Assembly (NCBI GenBank): GCA_937124585.1
Contig: CAKZKT010000011.1
Coordinates: forward strand, 1-36,674
Direction: 5' to 3'
DNA length: 36,674 bases
Source of the DNA: an uncultured Anaerolineae bacterium
GTDB taxonomy: Bacteria; Chloroflexota; Anaerolineae; CG2-30-64-16
Shown here: positions 23,981 through 31,361 of the stretch, piece after piece
Layout of the letters: the number at the start of each line of letters is the position of its first letter
How positions within the stretch are numbered: position 1 is the first letter of the stretch
Program-made: the position numbers and the translations under genes
Notes under the pieces: generated by a model
What the model saw: the letters and a program-made list of their open reading frames with translations, nothing else
What the model was told of the DNA's origin: nothing
The model's database searches: none

Positions 23981-24260
23981 CACGGATGCCGAGCTGCCGG
24001 TGCATTACGCAGCGGTCTTCCAGCCCGAGTTTCGCGAGGATCTGCGATACTGGGTGGAGGTAGATCGCAAAGTGGCGCTGCGTGTGTTGCGCCTGGTGGA
24101 GGCCGTGTTGCGCGATCCGTTCAGTGGCATCGGTAAGCCTGAGCCCCTCAAATACCTGGGCGCCAATGTGTGGTCCCGTCGTTTGACCGAAGAGCATCGC
24201 CTGGTTTATCTCGTCAGCCAGGACCGTATAGATTTCTTACAGGCCCGTTATCACTATTGA
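23964..24260 (+). CDS. YoeB-family mRNA-cleaving toxin
   Basis: The protein shows the YoeB fold sequence FREDLRYWVEVDRKVALRVLRLVEAVLRDPF, GIGKPEPLKYLG, VWSRRLTEEHRLVYLV and the catalytic ending ARYHY. The Glu, Arg, His and terminal Tyr used for ribosome-dependent mRNA cleavage in YoeB are all present. There is no good ATG. TTG 23964 is preceded by GAGGT and overlaps the antitoxin end by 17 bases (98 residues). GTG 24000 would give 86 residues, closer to the 84-residue E. coli protein. metV3 begins directly after it. Confidence 0.87.
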   Translation: MTRPRSTDAELPVHYAAVFQPEFREDLRYWVEVDRKVALRVLRLVEAVLRDPFSGIGKPEPLKYLGANVWSRRLTEEHRLVYLVSQDRIDFLQARYHY

Positions 24261-24262
24261 AT

Positions 24263-24730
24263 ATGAACCTTCGACGTGCCATCCAGGATCATCCCCACTG
24301 CCTTGAGCGCCTCTGGCAGGCCATGGAGTGGGCGTTGCACCGGCTGAACCCGTTCTTCGCCCGCATCGGCTATGACCGCGCGGCGAAGATCATCCTCCCC
24401 TTCGAGGATGTGGGCAAGAAGCTGGTTTTCGACTGTCGGCTGTGCGGACAGTGCATCCTGCACTACACCGGCATGACCTGTCCCATGACCTGTCCCAAGA
24501 ACCTGCGCAACGGCCCGTGCGGCGGCGTGCGCCTGAACGGCCACTGCGAGGTCAAGCCGGAGATGCGTTGCGTTTGGTTGGACGCGTACGAGCGCAGCCA
24601 GAAGATGCCCATTTGGGGCCGGGAGCTGCTCACCGAACAGCCGCCGGTCAACTGGCAGCTCCATGGCACGTCGTCCTGGATCAACCTGCTGAAGGGCGTG
24701 GACCGGCGGCTGCGGGTGGTGAGCAAGTAG
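24263..24730 (+). CDS. MetV3: short MetV-type Fe-S/zinc protein
   Basis: This 155-residue protein keeps only the MetV Cys-rich domain: CRLCGQCILHYTGMTCPMTCP, RNGPCGGVRLNGHCEV and CVW. In place of the N-terminal domain of MetV1 and MetV2 it has a helical segment (LERLWQAMEWALHRLNPFFARIGYDRAA). The CPMTCP spacing differs slightly from CPVARCP. It starts three bases after the toxin stop without a strong ribosome site. It probably partners MetF3, which lies two genes downstream. Some stand-alone proteins of this family have unknown roles, so subunit status is inferred from context. Confidence 0.82.
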   Translation: MNLRRAIQDHPHCLERLWQAMEWALHRLNPFFARIGYDRAAKIILPFEDVGKKLVFDCRLCGQCILHYTGMTCPMTCPKNLRNGPCGGVRLNGHCEVKPEMRCVWLDAYERSQKMPIWGRELLTEQPPVNWQLHGTSSWINLLKGVDRRLRVVSK

Positions 24731-24738
24731 TGTGCGAT

Positions 24739-24774
24739 CACGTGCCAGGCACTTCTGAAAGTGCCTGGCACGTG
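24739..24774. repeat. GTGCCAGGCAC hairpin repeat, copy 7
   Basis: Perfect 16-base arms CACGTGCCAGGCACTT and AAGTGCCTGGCACGTG with a CTGA loop: the best-preserved hairpin of the family in the window. It fills the metV3-GNAT gap. Confidence 0.92.
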
Positions 24775-24792
24775 GCGGCTGAGGAGGGGCCG

Positions 24793-25563
24793 ATGAGCGA
24801 TCCGGTTGTCGTGAAGCGGGTGGAGAGCGCGGCCGAAGCCCAGCAGGCCTTCTGTTGCATGGCCGAGGTGCCCACCCCGTGGCCGGCCGCGCTGAACGTC
24901 TGTCGCGCCTGGGTGGGCCAGAACCTGGGCCGCTATGTCGAGGGCTATCACGTCCACGATGCCGACGGCGTCGTCGTCGGCCAGCTCTACTACGCGGCCT
25001 CGGAGCGCGCCCTCATCCCCTACGAGATCGAGCCGGGGGTCGCCGTGCTTTATTGCGAGTGGATACAGCGTCGCCGCCAGGGCCAGGGGTTGAGCCGTCA
25101 GCTCTTTGGGGCTTTCGAGGCCGAGGCGCGGGCGCAGGGCTGCAAAGGCATCCTGGTGGAGGCCACCACCCACGAAGACCAGATGCACTACCGCCACTAT
25201 CTGGTCCGTGGCTTCGAGGTCGTGCACGAGGCCGGCGATCGCAAGCTGCTCTACCGGCCGCTGAGCCGGCCGCGCGTGGACATCCGGCCGCTGGAGATGC
25301 GCATCCGGCCCCGCCGTGGCCTGCCGGTGGAGATCCTGATCCTGGCCGGCTACCTGTGCCCGTTCGAGACCGCGACGCAGATGCTCTTGCTGGATGTGGC
25401 GCGCGAGTTCGGAGAGCGGGTCGTCGTCCGCCATGAGGCGTTGAGCCCGGAGACGCTGCAGCGCTACGGCGTGGCCTATGGCGTGTTCATCAACGGTCGT
25501 CCGAAGCTGGGCGGCGCCACCACCGAAGAGGCGATCCGCCAGGCCATCTTGGAGGAATTCTGA
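24793..25563 (+). CDS. GNAT acetyltransferase fused to a thioredoxin-like (YoaP-type) domain
   Basis: The 256-residue protein has an N-terminal GNAT domain with the acetyl-CoA loop seen as RRRQGQGLSRQLF (about 97-109) and the strand GILVEATTHEDQMHYRHYLVRGFEVVHE. A C-terminal domain (about 175-256) follows with VEILILAGYLCPFETATQMLLLDVAREFGERVVVRHEAL and VFINGRPKLGGAT, a thioredoxin-like fold with one cysteine (CPF) rather than CxxC. This resembles the GNAT-YoaP architecture. A GAGGAGGGG (24781-24789) fixes ATG 24793. metF3 starts right after its stop using a ribosome site inside this gene. The acceptor substrate is unknown. Confidence 0.8.
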   Translation: MSDPVVVKRVESAAEAQQAFCCMAEVPTPWPAALNVCRAWVGQNLGRYVEGYHVHDADGVVVGQLYYAASERALIPYEIEPGVAVLYCEWIQRRRQGQGLSRQLFGAFEAEARAQGCKGILVEATTHEDQMHYRHYLVRGFEVVHEAGDRKLLYRPLSRPRVDIRPLEMRIRPRRGLPVEILILAGYLCPFETATQMLLLDVAREFGERVVVRHEALSPETLQRYGVAYGVFINGRPKLGGATTEEAIRQAILEEF

Positions 25564-25564
25564 T

Positions 25565-26506
25565 TTGTCCGCACCCCTCAGTCATCTGGCCGCAGTGCTT
25601 CAATCCGGTCAATTCGCTGTTGCGGCCGAACTCTCGCCCCCAAAAGGGGTAGATCTGGCGGGCATCGCCCGCGACGCGCAGACCCTCAAAAACTACGCTG
25701 ACGCCGTCAATATCACCGATAACCAGGCCGCCAGCGTGCGCATGGCCAGCATCCCGGTGGCCGCGCTGCTGTTGCGCCATGGCCTTGAGCCGGTCGGCCA
25801 GATGACCTGTCGCGATCGCAACCGGCGGGCGATCCAGGCCGATCTGTTGGGCGCCGCCGCGCTGGGCATCCGCAACCTGCTGTGTCTCAGCGGCGATCAC
25901 GGCATCTGGGGCGATCACCCCGAGGCCAAAGACGTGTACGACCTAGATTCCATCCACCTGTTGCGCATGGTGCACAACCTGTGCGCGCACGGGATCATGG
26001 ACAACGGCCGGCCCGTCTCGCCGCCGCCGCAGTTCTTCATCGGCGCAGTGGCGAACCCCTTTGCTCCGCCCTACGATTATCGCCCCCTACGCCTGGGCAA
26101 GAAGATCGCGGCCGGCGCGCGCTTCGTCCAGACCCAGCTCATCTACAACGTCGAACGCTTCAGGGACTTCATGGCCCGCGTGTGCGACCTGGGCCTGCAC
26201 GAACAGGCATATATCATGGCCGGCGTCGGGCCGATCAAGTCGGCGGGGCAGGCCAACTACATGGCGACCAAAGTCGCCGGCATGGAGGTGCCGGAGGAGA
26301 TCACCAAGCGCATGGCCAAGACGCCGAAGGCCGCGCAGCCGGAGGAAGGCATCCGCATCTGCGTGGAGATCATCGAGCAGGTGCGTCAGATCCCCGGCGT
26401 CGCCGGCATCCACATCATGGCCGTCCACTGGGCCGAGGCCGTGCCTGAGATCGTTACCCGGGCCGGACTCTATCCCCGCCCCCCTAAATTGGTTTCGTCG
26501 GAGTGA
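25565..26506 (+). CDS. metF: MetF3: methylenetetrahydrofolate reductase
   Basis: The 313-residue MetF barrel has AAELSPPKGVD (catalytic Glu), NITDNQAASVRMAS, TCRDRNR, CLSGDH, FFIGAVANPFAPP, VQTQLIYN and the ending GVAGIHIMAVHWAEA. The start is a TTG at 25565, one base after the GNAT stop, set by GGAGGA at 25551-25556, so translation is coupled to that gene. It shares most family landmarks with MetF2. CLSGDHGIWGDHPEA replaces CLTGDHQSFGNHPFA. It presumably works with MetV3. Confidence 0.9.
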   Translation: MSAPLSHLAAVLQSGQFAVAAELSPPKGVDLAGIARDAQTLKNYADAVNITDNQAASVRMASIPVAALLLRHGLEPVGQMTCRDRNRRAIQADLLGAAALGIRNLLCLSGDHGIWGDHPEAKDVYDLDSIHLLRMVHNLCAHGIMDNGRPVSPPPQFFIGAVANPFAPPYDYRPLRLGKKIAAGARFVQTQLIYNVERFRDFMARVCDLGLHEQAYIMAGVGPIKSAGQANYMATKVAGMEVPEEITKRMAKTPKAAQPEEGIRICVEIIEQVRQIPGVAGIHIMAVHWAEAVPEIVTRAGLYPRPPKLVSSE

Positions 26507-26508
26507 GT

Positions 26509-27156
26509 ATGCTCGTCAAAGACTGCATGACCTTCAACCCCATCTGCGGCCGGCCGGACATGCCCGTGGCCGAGGCCCAGGCGTTGATGCAGCAGCACAA
26601 CTTCCGCCACCTGCCGATCCTCGACCAGGACGGCAAACTGGTGGGGCTGATCACCCAGCGCTCGCTGATCCAGGCCGTTCCCTCGGGCATGAGGAGCGTC
26701 AGCCCGGCCGCGATCAACTATGCACTGGCCAAGGTCAAGGCGCGTCATATCATGGTGAAGAACGTAATCACCATTGGCGAGGATGTGGCCCTGGAAGAGG
26801 CTGCCCGCGTCATGGCCGACAAAAAGATCGGCTGTCTGCCGGTGATGCGGGGTGACCGGCTGGTGGGGATCATCAGCGACAACGACATCTTCAACGTCAT
26901 GGTGAACCTGTTGGGCGCGCGGCGTGCAGGCCTGCGCGTCACCGTCCTCCAGCCCGATCGTGCCGGCGAGGTGGCGCGCATCAGCTCGGCCATCGCCCAG
27001 CGGGGAGGCTACCTCTCGGTGTTCGTCACCTATCCGACGGCCGACCCGGCCGTCTGGGCCTCGGTGCTGAAGGTGACCAACCTGCCCTCCGACGTGCTGG
27101 TGGAGACTCTGAACAGTCTGCCCGATATTCGTGTGCAGGATGTGCGGCCAGGATAG
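26509..27156 (+). CDS. CBS-pair plus ACT-domain protein (AcuB-like)
   Basis: The 215-residue protein has two CBS motifs: residues about 1-60 (MTFNPICGRPDMPVAEAQALM, FRHLPILDQDGKLVGLITQRSL) and about 80-135 (MVKNVITIGEDVALEEAARVM, GCLPVMRGDRLVGIISDNDIF). A C-terminal ACT-like domain follows (GLRVTVLQPDRAGEVARISSAI). CBS pairs bind adenine nucleotides or S-adenosylmethionine and ACT domains bind amino acids, so it is a likely ligand sensor. It overlaps or abuts the metF3 stop (GTG 26503 is an alternative start) and is the last gene of the methyl-branch cluster. Confidence 0.88.
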   Translation: MLVKDCMTFNPICGRPDMPVAEAQALMQQHNFRHLPILDQDGKLVGLITQRSLIQAVPSGMRSVSPAAINYALAKVKARHIMVKNVITIGEDVALEEAARVMADKKIGCLPVMRGDRLVGIISDNDIFNVMVNLLGARRAGLRVTVLQPDRAGEVARISSAIAQRGGYLSVFVTYPTADPAVWASVLKVTNLPSDVLVETLNSLPDIRVQDVRPG

Positions 27157-27231
27157 TGCAGGCCCGGTTTTTTTGACAACGGAGCCGATAGCCGGGGCGC
27201 TATCGCCTGAGGATGGTGTTGGTTCGCACGA

Positions 27232-27276
27232 CCTGCGCTCTGGCCCGCTTCATCCCCTGGGCGGCCAGAGCGCAGG
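27232..27276. terminator. Large inverted repeat between convergent genes, probable two-way terminator
   Basis: Perfect 14-base arms CCTGCGCTCTGGCC (27232-27245) and GGCCAGAGCGCAGG (27263-27276) with a 17-base loop lie between the CBS gene (+) and the peptidase gene (-). There is no T-tract next to it; a T7 run lies upstream at 27168-27174. Placement supports transcription-end function for both strands. Confidence 0.5.
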
Positions 27277-27306
27277 CCAGAGCATTGCTTCGGCCCGCGC
27301 CACACC

Positions 27307-28371
27307 CTAGCGGGCCGGCAACAGCTTGAGCGGGTCGGTCAGGATGCCGAAGTCGCGCAGTTCGAAGTGCAGATGGGGGCCTGTGCTGTTTCCGTTCGAT
27401 CCGCTGACCCCGATGATCTGTCCCTTCCCCACGACTTGCCCCTTTTTCACGTAGATATCGCGCAGATGGGCGTAGAGGGTGACATAATCGTTGCCGTGAT
27501 CAATGACCACCCGAAAGCCGTAGCCCACCGGGCTCCAACCGCCCATGATCACTGTGCCGCGATCGGCGGCCTTGACGGGCGTGCCTTCCGGCACCGCGAT
27601 GTCGAGCGCCCGGTGGCCGTCGTGCGCGGCCTGCGAGATCGGCCCCTCGACGGGCCAGATGAAGCGGCCATCGCCATAGGGCCAGTCCTGGTAGGATGTG
27701 TAGGCCCATTCGTCTGACATGATGCTCACCTGGCGGTGATCGGGCCGGAGCTGCGCGTTGGGCCGGGCGCCGGGCAAGAGCACGCGCTGCCGGGGCCGGA
27801 CGAGATAGGGCGGCGCGGTGAAGCCGTTCCACGGCACCGCGACGATCACGGCCACGCTCAGGCCGTGGCGGGCTGCGATGCTCTCCAGGGTGTCGTAGGG
27901 AGTCACGGTGTAGCAGAGGTCGGACAGCGCGGGCACCGTGATCTCCTGGCCCGGAGTCAGTGTCTCCACATCGTCGCCGAGGGGTGTGGTCGCACAGGAC
28001 ATCGTGTCGAGGTCGCGGCCGAAATCGAGCGCCAGCGTCCAGAGCGTGTCGCCGGGCCTGACGACATAGGTGAAGCTGCCGACCGCCGCTTCGGTGAGCC
28101 GGTGGTCGGCCTCACGCATCACCAGCGGCAGGTAGGTGATCTGGCCGCGGCGTAATGCTCCCGGCATCAGCTGGAGTTGCTCGCGCCACGAGAGCGATTG
28201 GGCCATGGGCGCCGGCGTCGGCGTGGTGATCACCGGCCCCGACCGCTGGGCTGATGCGGTCGCTGCGTCCGCGAGCATGTAGATCACCGCCAGTATTCCC
28301 AGGAATACCGGCGCTGCTCTGAGGCCGGATCGGCCGGCACCCGTTGCCTCCTGCGATGGCATGTGAATCAT
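27307..28371 (-). CDS. LysM-LysM-M23 peptidoglycan endopeptidase
   Basis: The 354-residue exported or anchored protein has an N-terminal hydrophobic segment (residues about 20-42) ending near ATASA. LysM 1 (about 100-147, YVVRPGDTLWTLA) and LysM 2 (about 153-200, YTVTPYDTLESIA) bind cell-wall glycan. The M23 metallopeptidase domain (about 236-350) keeps the zinc ligands His253 and Asp257 (HRALD) and His335 (HLHFE), with catalytic His302 (YAHL) and His333. It should cut peptide cross-links in peptidoglycan during growth or division. ATG 28371 is preferred over a TTG upstream. It is the last gene of the leftward block. Confidence 0.9.
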   Translation of the reverse strand: MIHMPSQEATGAGRSGLRAAPVFLGILAVIYMLADAATASAQRSGPVITTPTPAPMAQSLSWREQLQLMPGALRRGQITYLPLVMREADHRLTEAAVGSFTYVVRPGDTLWTLALDFGRDLDTMSCATTPLGDDVETLTPGQEITVPALSDLCYTVTPYDTLESIAARHGLSVAVIVAVPWNGFTAPPYLVRPRQRVLLPGARPNAQLRPDHRQVSIMSDEWAYTSYQDWPYGDGRFIWPVEGPISQAAHDGHRALDIAVPEGTPVKAADRGTVIMGGWSPVGYGFRVVIDHGNDYVTLYAHLRDIYVKKGQVVGKGQIIGVSGSNGNSTGPHLHFELRDFGILTDPLKLLPAR

Positions 28372-28414
28372 GGCCCCATCATACAGCAAGATGCGGCTTC
28401 AGGCAAGGGGCCTT

Positions 28415-29347
28415 TCAGAACGGGCCGGCCAGCCGCACCTGCCGCAGTAATTGTTCGACTGTGGCGCGGTCGCCCACGTCGGTGCCTTCTTGCATGGCCG
28501 CAGCCGCGCCGCAGGCCAGCGCGCGCCGTGCTGTTTCGATGGCGTTGCATTGATCCCGCACGGCCCACATCAGTCCGGCCATGGTGGCATCACCTGCCCC
28601 GATCGGGCTCACGGGCGTGATGGGGAGGGCCGGCGCCAGCAGCAACGCCTGGTCGAGTGCCAGCACCAGCCCCTGGGCGCCGCGCGTCAAACAGACCAGC
28701 CGTGGCCCGCAGGCCTGGAGCTGCCGCGCCGCGGCCAGATGGTCTTCGTCGCTGACGAGCGGCCTGCCCAGCAGCTCGCTGGCCTCTTCGCTGTTTGGCT
28801 TGATGGCATAGGGCCGCGCGGCCAGGCCCTGGCGCAGCGCCTCGCCACTCGTATCCAGGAACGCCCGACCGCCGCGGCCCTGTACCTGGGAGATGAGCTG
28901 GGCGTAGAAATCGGCCGGCGCGCCGGGCGGCAGGCTGCCGCTGAAAACCCATAGGTCGTTCGCAGCCGCCATACGGCCGATCAACGTGCGCATGGCAGCC
29001 AGATCGGAAGGATCTACGGCCGCGCCCGGCTCATTGATCTTGGTGTAGACCCCGGTCGCCTCGTCCACGATCGTGATGTTCTGCCGCGTCTCGCCGATGA
29101 CCTGGATGAAGATCGTCTCGAAGCCTTCCTCGGTCAGGCCGTCCTGGATCGCCTTGCCCGTGCCGCCGCCCACGAAGCCCATCACGCGGCTAGGGATTTC
29201 CAGCCGACGCAACAGCCGAGACACGTTGATGCCTTTGCCGCTCAGGTCGAGGCGAACGCTGCGCGCCCGGTTCAGTTCGCCCAGGCGCAGGTTCGGCACG
29301 GTGAGCGTGCGGTCGAGAGTCGGATTGAGCGTGACAGTATAGATCAT
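28415..29347 (-). CDS. 1-phosphofructokinase/tagatose-6-phosphate kinase-type PfkB sugar kinase
   Basis: The 310-residue PfkB-family kinase opens like FruK/LacC: MIYTVTLNPTLDRTL, then GKGINVSRLLRRLE and MGFVGGGTG. The C-terminal anion-hole and catalytic-base motif is IGAGDATMAGLMW, Asp being the base. The segment KPNSEEASELLG is also typical. The family phosphorylates fructose-1-phosphate or tagatose-6-phosphate; which one cannot be decided here. The Shine-Dalgarno GAGGTCAAG lies before the ATG, and the gene starts 7 bases after the SDR stop, so the two are cotranscribed. Confidence 0.88.
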   Translation of the reverse strand: MIYTVTLNPTLDRTLTVPNLRLGELNRARSVRLDLSGKGINVSRLLRRLEIPSRVMGFVGGGTGKAIQDGLTEEGFETIFIQVIGETRQNITIVDEATGVYTKINEPGAAVDPSDLAAMRTLIGRMAAANDLWVFSGSLPPGAPADFYAQLISQVQGRGGRAFLDTSGEALRQGLAARPYAIKPNSEEASELLGRPLVSDEDHLAAARQLQACGPRLVCLTRGAQGLVLALDQALLLAPALPITPVSPIGAGDATMAGLMWAVRDQCNAIETARRALACGAAAAMQEGTDVGDRATVEQLLRQVRLAGPF

Positions 29348-29354
29348 CTTGACC

Positions 29355-30122
29355 TCACCAGTAGCCGAATGCCAGATAGCCTCCGTCCACGTAGAGCGAT
29401 TGACCGGTGATGAAATTCGCTTTGTCGGAGACGAGGAACGAGACGGCGTTGGCCACATCCTGCACGGTGGCCAAACGGCCCAGCGGGATGCGTTTTCGGA
29501 GCGCGTCGAGCTGGATGCGGCCCGAGCGGATGTGTTGGAGCGTCATTTCGGTCTCGGTGTGCGCCGGGCCGACCGCGTTCACGCGAATTTTGTGCTCGGC
29601 CCATTCGATGGCAAGCACTTTGGTGAGCATCTGCACGCCGGCTTTGGCAGCGACGTATGAGGCGCGTTGGGGGAATGCCGCTTCTGCGTTGATGGAGGTG
29701 ATGTTTACGATGACGCCGCCCCAGCCCTGTGCCACCATTTGCCGGCCGGCGGCCTGCGCGCAGAAGAAGACGCCGTTCAGCTGGATGTCAATCATACGGC
29801 GCCAGTCTTCGGCAGATACTTCCAGCGAGGGCTGCGGTTTGCTGATGCCGGCGTTGTTGACCAGCACGTCGAGCCGGCCGAAGCGTTCGACCGTGCGCTG
29901 CACCATCGCCTGACAGGCAGCCGGATCGGCCACATCGGTCTGACAGGCGGCGACCGCTGCGCCGTGCGCGGCCAGTTCGGCCGCGGTCTGGACGGCTGCC
30001 TCACCGCGGATGTCGGCGATCATGACCGCGTAGCCATCTGCGAGGAGTTGCTCGGCGATGCCACGGCCGATGCCCCGCGCCGCGCCGGTGATGAGGGCAA
30101 CTTTTGGATCTGTGAAAGTCAC
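29355..30122 (-). CDS. Short-chain dehydrogenase/reductase
   Basis: The 255-residue classical SDR has the NAD(P)-binding TGAARGIG (12-19), an acidic DIRG at the end of strand 2 that favours NAD, and NNAG (89-92). The catalytic set is Ser143, Tyr156 and Lys160 (SYVAAK). The end VDGGYLAFGYW is typical of polyol and sugar dehydrogenases. Placed between two sugar kinases and near a lyxose isomerase-like gene, it most likely oxidises a polyol or aldose. The substrate is not readable from sequence. Confidence 0.92.
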   Translation of the reverse strand: MTFTDPKVALITGAARGIGRGIAEQLLADGYAVMIADIRGEAAVQTAAELAAHGAAVAACQTDVADPAACQAMVQRTVERFGRLDVLVNNAGISKPQPSLEVSAEDWRRMIDIQLNGVFFCAQAAGRQMVAQGWGGVIVNITSINAEAAFPQRASYVAAKAGVQMLTKVLAIEWAEHKIRVNAVGPAHTETEMTLQHIRSGRIQLDALRKRIPLGRLATVQDVANAVSFLVSDKANFITGQSLYVDGGYLAFGYW

Positions 30123-30174
30123 CGGGCCTCCGGCCGATTATTCATCCTGGGGGGTGCGTCCTGTCATAACTTTT

Positions 30175-31350
30175 CTACCGTTCTCGTACCCACAACTGCT
30201 GATCGGCATCATGTCGCCAGCCCGTTGCGTCGAGGCTCAGCTCGCGGCGCGGCCAGCCCGCGGCGACGCGGCGCAGCGTCTCGTCCCACGGACGGATGCC
30301 GCTCAGCGCGTCGGCGGCCTCCACATTGCACGCGCCGACCGCCACCGCCGCGGTGAGCGCCTGGGTCGGGCCCAGGCCGCGCAACAGGCCGGCCAGGAAG
30401 CCGGCGATCGTCGCGTCGCCCGCGCCGGTGGTGCCCACGACCGTCACCTGGAAACAGGGCGCCCACAGCTCGCGGTCGGCCCAGGCCGAGGGATCGGCCG
30501 GCGCAGCGCGGCCCGCATCGGCCAGGGCTGCCTGGCCTGCCGTGCGCAGGTAAAAGCCGCGCTCGCCCAGCTTCAGCCCGACGATCCTGGCTCCCAGCGC
30601 CAGCAGCTCGGCTGCGACGTCCGACAACAGATCCGGCGTGATTCCTTGCAACAGGTCGGCGCCGTAGCGATCGTGCAACGCCTCGTAGTCCGGTCGGCGC
30701 AGCATGAAGAGGATCTCCTCGATGCTCGGCAGGAAAATGTCCACGAACGGCAGGCTGCGCCGCAGGATCGTTCGCCAGTCGGCACGGCCGGCCGGCGCAG
30801 CCGGATCGGGGAAGGTCATGTCGAGGGAAGTGGTCACCCTGCGGCTGCGCACGCGTTGCAGCAGTGCCGCCAGTTCGGCGCCGTCGTCCAGATACATCCG
30901 GCGCATGAGGGGCGGATAGCCGAAATGGAACAGCCGGGCCGACGTCACCACGTCATCGTGCACATCGGCCGCCGCAAACGTGTCGTTCGAGCCGGCATAG
31001 TGCAGGAAGATACGATCCACCTGCGGCGGATTGATGATGACCGTGTAAGACGTGCCCGCCGTCGGGTCCACGATCATGCCGTCGGCCAGGCCGGCGCCGT
31101 GCGCCTCGACCACCTGGCGTACCGCCTGGCCGAACAGGTCGGCGCCGATTTTGCCCATCAGTTGGGTGGAAATGCCCAGGCGATGCAGCGCCAGCCCCAC
31201 GTTGGAGACGGCGCCGCCTGTCGAGAGCGCGACCGGGCCGCACTCCACCAGGCGTCCAGGGGTGAACGCGCGCGAGAACGCCTCGCGGCCGATGTCGGGG
31301 AGCTGCGGGATGATGTCCAGGCAAATGTGTCCGGCGACGATGGCGGTCAT
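30175..31350 (-). CDS. PfkB-family carbohydrate kinase
   Basis: The 391-residue ribokinase-type protein has an N-terminal VAGHICLDIIP, the sugar-binding GGAVSNVGLALHRLG and GKIGADLFG. The middle PSIEEI is the family hinge toward ATP. The catalytic motif is TTGAGDATIAGFLAG with the Asp base. It is longer than ribokinase (about 310) through a C-terminal extension beyond residue 355 and an Ala-rich stretch near 280. With the SDR, the second PfkB kinase and the lyxose isomerase-like cupin it forms a sugar-catabolism operon. It starts 11 bases after the isomerase stop. Confidence 0.88.
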   Translation of the reverse strand: MTAIVAGHICLDIIPQLPDIGREAFSRAFTPGRLVECGPVALSTGGAVSNVGLALHRLGISTQLMGKIGADLFGQAVRQVVEAHGAGLADGMIVDPTAGTSYTVIINPPQVDRIFLHYAGSNDTFAAADVHDDVVTSARLFHFGYPPLMRRMYLDDGAELAALLQRVRSRRVTTSLDMTFPDPAAPAGRADWRTILRRSLPFVDIFLPSIEEILFMLRRPDYEALHDRYGADLLQGITPDLLSDVAAELLALGARIVGLKLGERGFYLRTAGQAALADAGRAAPADPSAWADRELWAPCFQVTVVGTTGAGDATIAGFLAGLLRGLGPTQALTAAVAVGACNVEAADALSGIRPWDETLRRVAAGWPRRELSLDATGWRHDADQQLWVRER

Positions 31351-31361
31351 GGCGTACCTCG

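Noticed and set aside
24442-24792. A long N-terminal extension of the GNAT-thioredoxin protein
   Set aside because: It would overlap metV3 and the hairpin repeat. A strong GAGGAGGGG directly before ATG 24793 sets the start.
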